DNA of 64,000 nucleotides from Cohnella rhizoplanae (GTDB taxonomy: Bacteria; Bacillota; Bacilli; Paenibacillales; Paenibacillaceae): contig NZ_CAOJCN010000014.1 in assembly GCF_948329515.1 (NCBI RefSeq), positions 107,973 through 171,972 on the forward strand, read 5' to 3'. Both the position numbers and the translations under genes were made by a program. Of this stretch, positions 16,664 to 24,663 are shown in pieces. The notes under the pieces are model-generated. The model did no database searches. It worked only from the letters and a program-made list of their open reading frames with translations, and was not told where the DNA came from. Position 1 is the stretch's first letter. Every line of letters starts with the position of its first letter.

Positions 16664-17833
16664 TTAGGTTGTTATGTTAATCCATCGTTCCTCTTCGTGG
16701 CTCTGAAGGATGGCTTCGGTTATGCACATGGACAGGTGCCCGTCCTCGAATGTGGCGAAGCTCGGCGTGTCCTTGCTTGGGTCCTTGCCGTCACGGATGA
16801 ACGTATAATATTGAAGCATCATGTTCTTCAGCGAATCCGGCCAGCCTTCCGTGTGGCCGCCCGGATGGTGGATGGACGCACGGGCTTCCTCCAGAAATAG
16901 GGAAGGGTCCGCCATCAGCACCTCGTTCGGTTTGTCCCGATGCCCGATCCACAGGCTGGCGGGCTCTTCCTGCTTCCAATGCGCAGACTTGCGGCTGCCG
17001 TTCAGTTCGAAGCTTAGCGCATTTTTGCGGCCCGCGCTGACTTGGGAAACGGTAAAGGAGCCCTTGCTCCCATCCTCGAAACGCACGAGCACCGATGCAT
17101 GGTCCTCCGTAATGACAGGCAATTCTTCGTAGGCCGTCTCGCCGCCGTCCGTCTGCAGGCCGAACGTCACGCCGCCCGCGACCGGCTTTTTCCGGATCGG
17201 ATGAATCGTCCGCAAATCCGCGAAAACGGCTGCGATCCGCTTGCCCGTCACATACTGTACCGTGTCGCACCAGTGCGATCCGATATCCGCGACCGCCCGC
17301 GACCGCCCGCCGGCCGCCTGGTCGAGCCGCCAGTTAAAGTCCGTATCGAACAGCAGCCAGTCCTGCAGATAGCCGCCGTGCACGAGATGGATCGGGCCAA
17401 ACTCGCCCTGTTTCACCATCTGGGCCAGCTGCTTCATCATCGGAAACTGCCGGTAGTTAAAATGGACGCCGTGCACGATGCCGCGTTCTCGCGCCAGGCG
17501 GAGCAGTTCCGCCGACTCGCGGCTCGTTATCGCCAGCGGCTTCTCGGACAGCACATGCTTGCCCGCTGCGATGATCGCTTTGTTGATCTCGAAATGAAGA
17601 TGGTTCGGCGTGCAGTTATGCACCGCGTCGATGTCCGGATTGAGCAGCAGCTCCCGGTAATCGCCATAAGCCAGCGGCACGCCGAGCTTCGCAGCTTTCT
17701 CCCGCGCCTTCTCTTCGCCGTTCTGGGCCAGCGCCACGACCTCGACGAATCCGAGCCGACGCATCGCCTCGATATGCGCCGGTCCGATAAAACCGGTGCC
17801 GATGACGCCCACTCGAATTTTGGGGATCGTCAT
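16664..17833 (-). CDS. Gfo/Idh/MocA family dehydrogenase
   Basis: A 389-residue NAD(P)-dependent sugar or cyclitol dehydrogenase. The N-terminal Rossmann fold has VGVIGTGFIGPAH, and the catalytic lysine is present in HVLSEKPLAIT. The substrate domain has the usual HFNYRQFPM and DIGSHWCDTVQY motifs, the latter with the catalytic Asp and His. Its ATG overlaps the stop of the permease gene as ATGA, so it is coupled to the transporter. Substrate unknown; inositol, glucoside or sugar acid are all possible for this family. Confidence 0.85.
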   Translation of the reverse strand: MTIPKIRVGVIGTGFIGPAHIEAMRRLGFVEVVALAQNGEEKAREKAAKLGVPLAYGDYRELLLNPDIDAVHNCTPNHLHFEINKAIIAAGKHVLSEKPLAITSRESAELLRLARERGIVHGVHFNYRQFPMMKQLAQMVKQGEFGPIHLVHGGYLQDWLLFDTDFNWRLDQAAGGRSRAVADIGSHWCDTVQYVTGKRIAAVFADLRTIHPIRKKPVAGGVTFGLQTDGGETAYEELPVITEDHASVLVRFEDGSKGSFTVSQVSAGRKNALSFELNGSRKSAHWKQEEPASLWIGHRDKPNEVLMADPSLFLEEARASIHHPGGHTEGWPDSLKNMMLQYYTFIRDGKDPSKDTPSFATFEDGHLSMCITEAILQSHEEERWINITT

Positions 17834-18813
17834 TTCTTGATCGCCTTTTTGCCGAACATTACGGCGAGGATAATGATAAGTCCCTTGATCATCATCTGCT
17901 GGGAAACGTCGAGGCCCATGATAATCAAGCCGTTGTTGATCGTGCCGATCATGATGGCGCCGACGACGGTGCCGATGATCGTGCCGACGCCGCCGAACAG
18001 ACTGGTGCCGCCAAGAATAACCGCGGCGATGACCGAGAGCTCGTCGCCTTCGCCGAAGGAGAACCGGCCGGCGTTCATCCGGCCCGCATACAGCAGTCCG
18101 GCCAGTCCGGCCATCAGGCCGGTGCCGAGGAAGACGAGCAGCTTGATCCTCATCGTCTTGACGCCGGAGAAGCGGGCCGCGGTCTCATTGCCGCCCGTGG
18201 CCAGCGTCTGCCGGCCGAACGACGTTTTGCGCAGCAGCACGTGCGCGATAACCGTAAATACCAGCGTCCAGATCAGCAGCACCGGAATAGGTCCGATATC
18301 GCCCGAACCGAAGATGAAGTTAAACGTATCGTTGACGATCGGTACCGGCGCCGTGTCCGTGACCCACATCGCTAGGCCCTTGACCGCGCCCATCGTGCCC
18401 AGCGTTACGAGGAACGACGGGATGGCCGCCTTCGTTACCAGCATGCCGTTGACCAGACCGACAAGCATGCCGGTTGCGAGTCCGGCGACCAGACCGCCGA
18501 TGACGCCGAAGCCATGCGATACCGCCAGGGCGCCCGTCAGCGAAGACAAGGCGGCGATGGAGCCGACGGAGAGGTCGATCTCCCCCGTGCTGATAACGAA
18601 CGTCATCGCCAGACCCATCAGGGAGATCGTCGCCGTCTGACGCACGATGTTAAGCAGGTTGCCAGACGTCAGGAAGCCGTCCGAATACAGCGTGACGGAG
18701 AAGTAAATGAGCACCCCGATAAAAGCGATATAGACGATATAATTGCGCCATTCGAAGCCCTTGAGCCCCGCGAACGAGACCGGCTTCGCCGGATTAATAC
18801 CCTTGGATTGCAT
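17830..18813 (-). CDS. Sugar ABC transporter permease (RbsC family)
   Basis: A 327-residue permease with about nine or ten membrane segments. Recognisable stretches are MTFVISTGEIDLSVGSIAAL (the RbsC signature), GLVNGMLVTKAAIPSFLVTLG and VIAAVILGGTSLFGGVGTIIG. It forms the channel of a CUT2-type importer together with the ATPase immediately upstream, whose gene overlaps by 20 bases. No second permease gene is present, as is normal for CUT2 homodimers. Confidence 0.9.
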   Translation of the reverse strand: MQSKGINPAKPVSFAGLKGFEWRNYIVYIAFIGVLIYFSVTLYSDGFLTSGNLLNIVRQTATISLMGLAMTFVISTGEIDLSVGSIAALSSLTGALAVSHGFGVIGGLVAGLATGMLVGLVNGMLVTKAAIPSFLVTLGTMGAVKGLAMWVTDTAPVPIVNDTFNFIFGSGDIGPIPVLLIWTLVFTVIAHVLLRKTSFGRQTLATGGNETAARFSGVKTMRIKLLVFLGTGLMAGLAGLLYAGRMNAGRFSFGEGDELSVIAAVILGGTSLFGGVGTIIGTVVGAIMIGTINNGLIIMGLDVSQQMMIKGLIIILAVMFGKKAIKK

Positions 18814-20293
18814 ATTGAAGCTCCTCCTCTGCGTGGATGTCCTGCCGCTGCAATTCCTTGGTGAGCCGGCCCTCGTGCATGATCAGCACCCGGTCGCTGA
18901 GCGCCAGAAGTTCAGGCAATTCCGAGGACACGACCAGCACCGCTTTGCCGCTCTCCGCCATTTCTCGGACAATGTCGATGATCTCGGTCTTGGCGCCGAT
19001 GTCGACGCCGATGGTCGGCTCGTCGAGCAGAAGAACGTCCGGCTCGTTCGCGAGCCATTTGGCGAGAACGATCTTTTGCTGGTTGCCGCCCGACAGCAGA
19101 TTGCTCGTCTTGAAAATGCTGTCCGTCTTGATATTCAGCCGTTCGACCATCCGCCTGCTGATGTCGTTCGCCTTGCGGTCGTCCAGCCAGGGGCCTTTCT
19201 TCATCTTCCGGATGATCGGCAGGATCATGTTGTCCCGGACGCTGTGCTGCAGCACCAAACCCTGGACACGGCGGTCCTCCGGGATGAGCGCGATGCCTGC
19301 ACCGATCGCGTCGGTCGCGCTGCGAATCGTGCGGCGCTCGCCGTGGATGCGGACTTCGCCGCCGTCCATCGGATCAATGCCGAAAATCGTGCGAAGCAGC
19401 TCCGTCCGCCCGCTTCCCATCAAGCCGGCAATACCGACGATTTCGCCGGGACGGACGCTCAGGCTCACGTTTCGGACGCGCTCGCCCGAGGACACGTCGC
19501 GCAGCTCCAGTACAGGCGCCGCCTCCTTCGCGTAATCGCGCTCCACCCACTCGAAGGCCTTATTGAAGGACTGGCCGACGATATGCTGGATCACCGTCTC
19601 CAGATTCGTCTCCTTGATCGTTTCCGTCGTGATTTTGCGTCCGTCCCGGAGAATGGTGATCCGGTCGCAAATTTTGAAAATTTCATCCATCCGGTGGGAA
19701 ATATAAATGATGGCGTAGCCTTTGGCTTTCAGCTTTTCGATGAACGAGAACAGCACTTCCGTCTCCGTCTTCGTCAGCGACGAGGTCGGCTCGTCCATGA
19801 TCAACACTTTCGCTTCCTGCGACAGCGCTTTCGCAATTTCGGTCATCTGCCAGTAGCCGACGCCGAGGTTCTGCACGACATCGTCCGGTTTGATGTCGAC
19901 GCCGAGGTCATCCAGGAGCTTGGCGGTCCGGACTTTGTTGTCTTTGTCGTTCAGCAGACCCATCGCGGTCTTGGTCTCGCGGGTCAGAAAGATGTTCTGC
20001 GCGACCGTGAGCGTCGGAATCAGGCTGAACTCCTGGAAGATCATCGAGATGTTGTTCATCCTCGCGTCTTCATAACTCTGTATCGTAACAGACCGACCTT
20101 CGATCCGGATTTCGCCCTTGTCGGCGGAATACACGCCGGTGAGTATTTTCATGAGCGTCGATTTGCCCGCCCCGTTGCCGCCCATCAGCGCATGAACCTC
20201 GCCTTTGTTCACCGAGAAGCTGACATCGTCGAGAACCGTAATGCCGTTAAACGCCTTGGAAATGTTCGTCATCTCCAGCACGGGTTGATTCAT
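18794..20293 (-). CDS. Sugar ABC transporter ATPase, two nucleotide-binding domains (RbsA/MglA family)
   Basis: A 499-residue CUT2 ATPase. The N-terminal domain has Walker A GGNGAGKST, signature LSQEAK in an altered context, and Walker B VLIMDEPTSSL. The C-terminal domain has the usual degenerate Walker A (GLMGSGRTELLR), signature LSGGNQQKIVLAKWL and Walker B VLLLDEPTIGVD. The family glutamate in GENGAGKS is replaced by Gly here. The ATG at 20293 is preferred over the GTG at 20299 because AAGGTGAG is at proper distance. The next gene (permease) overlaps by 20 bases; the binding-protein gene lies 68 bases upstream behind a hairpin. Confidence 0.9.
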   Translation of the reverse strand: MNQPVLEMTNISKAFNGITVLDDVSFSVNKGEVHALMGGNGAGKSTLMKILTGVYSADKGEIRIEGRSVTIQSYEDARMNNISMIFQEFSLIPTLTVAQNIFLTRETKTAMGLLNDKDNKVRTAKLLDDLGVDIKPDDVVQNLGVGYWQMTEIAKALSQEAKVLIMDEPTSSLTKTETEVLFSFIEKLKAKGYAIIYISHRMDEIFKICDRITILRDGRKITTETIKETNLETVIQHIVGQSFNKAFEWVERDYAKEAAPVLELRDVSSGERVRNVSLSVRPGEIVGIAGLMGSGRTELLRTIFGIDPMDGGEVRIHGERRTIRSATDAIGAGIALIPEDRRVQGLVLQHSVRDNMILPIIRKMKKGPWLDDRKANDISRRMVERLNIKTDSIFKTSNLLSGGNQQKIVLAKWLANEPDVLLLDEPTIGVDIGAKTEIIDIVREMAESGKAVLVVSSELPELLALSDRVLIMHEGRLTKELQRQDIHAEEELQYAIQGY

Positions 20294-20321
20294 TCGCACT
20301 CACCTTCTTTATGGGATGACC

Positions 20322-20345
20322 GAAGGCCGCCCGAGAGCGGCCTTC
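20322..20345 (-). other. Intercistronic hairpin between binding protein and ATPase genes
   Basis: Perfect stem GAAGGCCG / CGGCCTTC with an 8-base loop and no T-tract. In ABC operons such a hairpin commonly stabilises the upstream message and reduces read-through, giving more binding protein than transporter. That role is inferred here. Confidence 0.6.
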
Positions 20346-20361
20346 AGCCTGATTGTGCTCG

Positions 20362-21534
20362 TTATTGCTTCAGCGCGTTCTTCACGCTGTCCGGTGCGTC
20401 CTGGCCGTAAATCAGCTTCCAGTTGTCGAGCACATTCTCTTTGGTCACCTTGATCGCCGGGGATGCGACGTACGCGGGCGCCTGCTTGCCCAGCAGCGCG
20501 TAGCCCGCCAAAATCGCCTGCGCTACGCCCTGATCGTAAGGCAGCTGGGCGCCGAGACCGCGGACGATGCCGTCGGACGCGATCGAGATCGCGACGTTCG
20601 TGCCGAGGTCGACCGTCGTGACGATCAGGTCTTCCCGGCCTGCCGTCCGGGAGGCCGCCATAACCCCTTCGGCCGGCACGTCCCACGGCGCGAAGATCCC
20701 CTGGATGTCGGGGTTGCGCGTCAGCATCGCCGAAGCGACCTCCTCGCCTTTGTTCGGATCCGTGATGCCGCCGCGGGCTACGATTTCGATGTTCGGGTAT
20801 TTCTCCTTCATGCGCTTCTCGAAGGCATCCGAGCGGTTCTTCGTGACGAAGAAGTTGACGTCATGGAAAACCACGCCGACCTTGCCCTTGCCGCCGAGCT
20901 TCTCGGCCATGATGTCCGCCGCGAGCGCGCCGTTGCCATAGTTGTCGCCCGATACGATGCTGATGTAATCCTTGCCGGGCTTCATGCCTTGCGCCGCGCC
21001 GTCCATGAACACCAGCTTGACGCCCTGCTGAACGGCTTTCTTGTAGGCGCCGGCCGTCGATACCGCATCGACCGGAACCGAGATCATGACGTTCGGCTTC
21101 TTCGCCAGCACCGTCTCGATGTCGTTCACCTGTTTCTCCGCTTTGAATTGGGCGTCCGTTACCGCAACCACCTTGATGCCCATCCGTTCAAAGGTGTTCT
21201 TCATGGCGCCGACGGCCGCATTCATATAATCGGTGCCGGAGTAATGCATGACGATGGCGGCCGTGTAATGGCCGTCTTTGATCTTCTTGAGCTCGTCCTC
21301 GGTAAGCTTCAGATCCTTGGCGGACACCGCCTTCTCGCCGTTCGGACCGATGTCCTGCACCGGCAGGTCCGGGATGTTCGGATTAATCGTAAGCGGTCCG
21401 GATACAGCCGCACTGTAGTTTTTCGAGGTGGCCTCCGTCGCCTCCGTATTCGTATTTGCCGTACCGCAGCCGGCAAGCGCCAGCCCGCTTACGAGCAGAA
21501 CCGCGACAGCGGTTGTCCACGTCTTTCTCTTCAT
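20362..21534 (-). CDS. Sugar-binding lipoprotein of ABC transporter (RbsB-type)
   Basis: A 390-residue periplasmic-binding-protein-4 type receptor. It has a lipoprotein signal with lipobox LALAGC, a long spacer and then two alpha/beta lobes (TAAIVMHYSGTDYMNAAV, VMISVPVDAVSTAGAYK, IFAPWDVPAEGVMAAS, TTVDLGTNVAISIA). It captures an unidentified sugar for the ATPase and permease that follow. The ATG at 21534 is chosen because GGGGGAAG precedes it and the signal peptide begins there. Upstream lies a conserved promoter (21597-21663) shared with the second RbsB-type gene at 27804, to which this protein is clearly paralogous. Confidence 0.9.
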   Translation of the reverse strand: MKRKTWTTAVAVLLVSGLALAGCGTANTNTEATEATSKNYSAAVSGPLTINPNIPDLPVQDIGPNGEKAVSAKDLKLTEDELKKIKDGHYTAAIVMHYSGTDYMNAAVGAMKNTFERMGIKVVAVTDAQFKAEKQVNDIETVLAKKPNVMISVPVDAVSTAGAYKKAVQQGVKLVFMDGAAQGMKPGKDYISIVSGDNYGNGALAADIMAEKLGGKGKVGVVFHDVNFFVTKNRSDAFEKRMKEKYPNIEIVARGGITDPNKGEEVASAMLTRNPDIQGIFAPWDVPAEGVMAASRTAGREDLIVTTVDLGTNVAISIASDGIVRGLGAQLPYDQGVAQAILAGYALLGKQAPAYVASPAIKVTKENVLDNWKLIYGQDAPDSVKNALKQ

Positions 21535-21596
21535 TCTGCTTCCCCCGCTCTTTCGCCAGTTAGTCGAACCGGACGTTCGCAACGATTCGTAACCTA

Positions 21597-21663
21597 AGTA
21601 TATCGGGATGGCGGGAACGGCTGTAGCCGACGATTTTAACCGCACGGGGGGAAATTTTTAGCC
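21597..21663 (-). promoter_or_regulatory. Promoter with two direct repeats 21 bp apart (architecture shared with 29954-30020)
   Basis: On the minus strand: repeat 1 GGCTAAAAAT (21663-21654), repeat 2 CGGTTAAAAT (21642-21633), then -10 TATACTTAG with hexamer TATACT at 21602-21597. No good -35 is seen, as expected for an activator-dependent promoter. The same elements at the same spacings occur upstream of the TIM/SBP/Gfo operon. Direct repeats two helical turns apart suit an AraC-type regulator; the response regulator encoded at 23166 is the nearest candidate. Confidence 0.65.
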
Positions 21664-21676
21664 GGGAAATCCTGAC

Positions 21677-21716
21677 AAAAAAGCCGGGTCCGCGTGCGAT
21701 CCGCGAAACCCGGCTT
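21677..21716 (-). terminator. Terminator of the solute-binding protein gene
   Basis: On the minus strand, stem AAGCCGGGT / ACCCGGCTT with an inner CGCG pairing, followed by TTTTTTGTC. Confidence 0.85.
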
Positions 21717-21721
21717 CCCAT

Positions 21722-23137
21722 TCAGTAGCCTTCCATGATCATGAATTGCGAGACGGTATCCACCGCCTGATCCAGCGCAGCTTTCGCCGACTGCCTGCCA
21801 GTCAAATAACGCTGGACGGCGGTCTGTACCGCTTCCGACAGCTGACTGTAGTTCTTGATCCTCGGCCGGCCCACGCCGACCCGAAGCGACGCGCCCAGCA
21901 CATCGTAATACTCCCGCTGCGAAATGTCCGGAAGATGCTGCGCAGCCTCGTAGGCCGACATGCGCGTCACATGATGGCGGTATTTCAGGTAGCCCTGCTG
22001 GGCTTCAGCCCCCGTCAGGTAGGCGGCCAGGTCGAAGGCCGCCTGCCGCTGCTGGGCGTACTTGTTGACGGCCAAGCCCCACGAGCCGAAATGGGGTCCC
22101 CGGACGATCGTACCGCTGCGTTCCACGCCGGGAAACATGAACGAGCCGACCTGACCCTGCACCATAGGGTTCAGCTTCATGTCGTGATAATTCATGCCCA
22201 TTGCCGTCTGCCCGTAGCCGAAGGCGATCTCGACCTCGTCCCAGGTGTACCCCGTTACGCCCGGAGGCGTCACCTTGTCCTTGAGGATCCAATCGCCGTA
22301 TGTCTCCAACGCCTCGACCCCCGCCTGCGAATTGAAGACCGGCCGTAGATTGCGGTCGAACATCTCCCCGCCGTACACGTTCAGGAACGACTTGAAATCG
22401 ACGAAAGTGGCTTCGCTCTTGCCTGCCATCAGCGTCGTGCCGTACAGATCGATCGTTCCGTCCCCGTCTGTGTCGCGCGTGAAAAACCGGGCGATGTCCA
22501 GGTACGCGTCGAGCGTCTGCGGCACCTCGAGCTCACGGCCGTAACGGTCCCGGAAGGCGGCGCGGTTGGCCGGGTCGAGGAACAGATCCTTCCGATAGCT
22601 GACGGTCAGCACATTAGACTGGATGGGCAGGCTCCAAATATCGAAGCCGGCGTTCTGGATGCGGTCCACATCGACGACGTCCATGGCAGGCGGCTGCTGG
22701 CGCGGCTGAATCGAATCGAAGACGGACGTATCCATAAACACCTTGGTAATAAAATCGTCGACGCGGATCGACGGATCCGCGCTCCGGATGTAGGCGGACA
22801 GCGGCTCCAGATGAGGAAGAATCCGCGGCATCCAGGGCGTATCGACGGCCATCAGGTCATAATGGCCGCTCTTCCGCGCAAGCTCCGAAAACACCTTTTC
22901 CTGCAGACTGTTGTACGGAAACGTGTCGACTTCGACGGGTTGGCCGGTGATGGCCTGATAGCGCTCGATCGCCGCAATCACGGCCTCCGAGCCGGCTTCG
23001 ACCGTCGCATACAGCACCCGCAGCGGACGCGCCGCAGCAGGCTGCTCCTCGGGCTTGCCGCCGCCCGCCTGGCTGCACCCGGCGAGCAGCAACGAAGCAA
23101 CCAGCTGCGTTATCCATCCGACTCTCCATCGTTTCAT
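21722..23137 (-). CDS. Extracellular solute-binding lipoprotein, family 1, next to a two-component system
   Basis: A 471-residue binding protein. Lipobox LLLAGC follows a basic N-terminus. The mature part has the family-1 pattern (YNSLQEKVFSELARKSGHYD, LMAVDTPWMP, DTDGDGTIDLYGT, FGSWGLAVNKYAQQRQAAFD). It is encoded 28 bases after the response regulator and has no permease or ATPase of its own nearby, so it may serve as the sensory receptor of the kinase encoded divergently, or it may lend substrate to a transporter elsewhere. The ATG at 23137 has AGAGGG upstream. A terminator follows. Confidence 0.85.
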   Translation of the reverse strand: MKRWRVGWITQLVASLLLAGCSQAGGGKPEEQPAAARPLRVLYATVEAGSEAVIAAIERYQAITGQPVEVDTFPYNSLQEKVFSELARKSGHYDLMAVDTPWMPRILPHLEPLSAYIRSADPSIRVDDFITKVFMDTSVFDSIQPRQQPPAMDVVDVDRIQNAGFDIWSLPIQSNVLTVSYRKDLFLDPANRAAFRDRYGRELEVPQTLDAYLDIARFFTRDTDGDGTIDLYGTTLMAGKSEATFVDFKSFLNVYGGEMFDRNLRPVFNSQAGVEALETYGDWILKDKVTPPGVTGYTWDEVEIAFGYGQTAMGMNYHDMKLNPMVQGQVGSFMFPGVERSGTIVRGPHFGSWGLAVNKYAQQRQAAFDLAAYLTGAEAQQGYLKYRHHVTRMSAYEAAQHLPDISQREYYDVLGASLRVGVGRPRIKNYSQLSEAVQTAVQRYLTGRQSAKAALDQAVDTVSQFMIMEGY

Positions 23138-23165
23138 TCCGGCTGTCCCTCTTCCGCACGGCATC

Positions 23166-24599
23166 CTATTCATGATCCTCCGGCACGCCGTCGATCCCGT
23201 GCTGCTTGCGAAATTCGGAGGGCGAATAGCCGAATTCCCGTTTGAATAGCCCTCTGAAATAGGCATGATCCGCGTAACCGGTCTCCTCGGCGATTTCATT
23301 GATTTTTTTATGGGTGCGCAGCAGGCGGTCCCTCGCATGCGTCAGCCGTTTGCGCGTCAGGTAGCGGACGAAATTTTCGCCCATCTGCTGCTTGAACATC
23401 CGGCTCAGCGTGACGGGATGAACGTTCACCGCCTCCGCGACCGCCTCCAGACTGACGTTCATGTCGGCGGAACTCTCGATGAGCGCCAAGGCCTGCTGAA
23501 ACCAGCTGCCGGCCGGCTGCTCCCGCTCCGTGCGCTGCCGCTCCACGTCCTGGAATGCCTTTACGCCGCCGAGAACGACCCGCCGCAGGCGCTGCTGAAG
23601 CGCCTCCCAGGATGCGTGGTTCGCCACCCATTGCTGCCAGTAGCGCAGCAAATCCTCATCGACGATGAGCATTTCCTTCTTCGTCAGCCCTTCGTCCAGA
23701 AGCGCCATCAGATAGGCACACTGGTGCTCCAGGGCGTTATAATCCAGATGGCCGAGGCTATCCAGCCATTCGTCGAAGGCAAGTTCCAGTTCCGCGTAAT
23801 CGCCGCCGCGCGCATGAAGGACGATCCGCTCCCGGCAGTCGACGGCCCGGCGCGTCCATTCTTTGCCCGCGCGGCCGCCTCTGTCCGATGCCGTCGGACG
23901 CGAATGGAAAAACATTCGGGCCCGGCGCTTCCGGTATTCCGCCAGTAAGGACGGGAGGAAAGCCGCCTTTTCCCGGAAGCCGCCGGACGCCGGCTCCACC
24001 GTCGCTCCGACGACGGCGCCTTCCGTACCGTCCTCCAAGGCGAAGGTAAACAGCAGGCCTGTGGGTCGGTCTTCCGGGCTCGCCGATTCAGCTTCCTCCG
24101 GCCAGAAGCGGATCTCCTTCCACTGCCGCTCATCGAACCAAAGCCCCGCATCCTGCGGCACGATCCGGCAACCGGCGAGCAAGGGAATGCTCGCGGCGTC
24201 GATTCGCTGCCGAACCTCCTGGAGCAGCAACGTCTGCAGGGAGCCTTGGACCTTGTCGACGATCTCCTTGAGCTGTACGCGGTCCGCGGGCTTCAGCAGA
24301 TAGTCCGATGCCCCGTATTGCAGCGCCTGCCTCGCATATTCAAAATCATCGTACCCTGATATAATGACCACATGCATGGCCGGGTAACTGGCCTTCAGCC
24401 TTTTGAGAATGTCGAGCCCCCCGATCTCCGGCATACGAATATCAAGGAAGGCCAGATCCGGGCGTACCATCTCAATTCGCTCCAACGCCTGATGGCCGAA
24501 TTCGGCGTCGAATATTTCGTCGTCCGGAAATAACGCATTCAGCTTCTGGAGGATGCTCATCCGGACCTGCCGTTCGTCGTCGACCACGCAAATTTTCAT
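23166..24599 (-). CDS. Response regulator with AraC-type DNA-binding domain (YesN family)
   Basis: A 477-residue regulator. The receiver domain has the acidic pair VVDDE, the phosphorylation site Asp in LAFLDIRMPE, and the conserved Lys in YLLKPAD. The C-terminal 100 residues hold two helix-turn-helix units (VSLEAVAEAVNVHPVTLSRM, INEIAEETGYADHAYFRGLF) with the AraC signature. The ATG at 24599 follows GGAGC. It is divergent from the kinase gene (65 bases apart) and co-oriented with the binding protein. It is the best candidate to bind the 21-bp-spaced direct repeats at 21633 and 29990. Confidence 0.9.
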   Translation of the reverse strand: MKICVVDDERQVRMSILQKLNALFPDDEIFDAEFGHQALERIEMVRPDLAFLDIRMPEIGGLDILKRLKASYPAMHVVIISGYDDFEYARQALQYGASDYLLKPADRVQLKEIVDKVQGSLQTLLLQEVRQRIDAASIPLLAGCRIVPQDAGLWFDERQWKEIRFWPEEAESASPEDRPTGLLFTFALEDGTEGAVVGATVEPASGGFREKAAFLPSLLAEYRKRRARMFFHSRPTASDRGGRAGKEWTRRAVDCRERIVLHARGGDYAELELAFDEWLDSLGHLDYNALEHQCAYLMALLDEGLTKKEMLIVDEDLLRYWQQWVANHASWEALQQRLRRVVLGGVKAFQDVERQRTEREQPAGSWFQQALALIESSADMNVSLEAVAEAVNVHPVTLSRMFKQQMGENFVRYLTRKRLTHARDRLLRTHKKINEIAEETGYADHAYFRGLFKREFGYSPSEFRKQHGIDGVPEDHE

Positions 24600-24663
24600 A
24601 ATCGAACTTGCTCCTTCCGGCCAACCTGAGCTAGTGTACTTCACATCCAGGAGGTTGCCTCAC

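Noticed and set aside
17042..18640. 532-residue plus-strand frame opposite the Gfo and permease genes
   Set aside because: Antisense shadow spanning two real genes; no motif of its own.
18743..20410. 555-residue plus-strand frame opposite the RbsA-type ATPase
   Set aside because: Antisense shadow; the minus strand has complete Walker and signature motifs.
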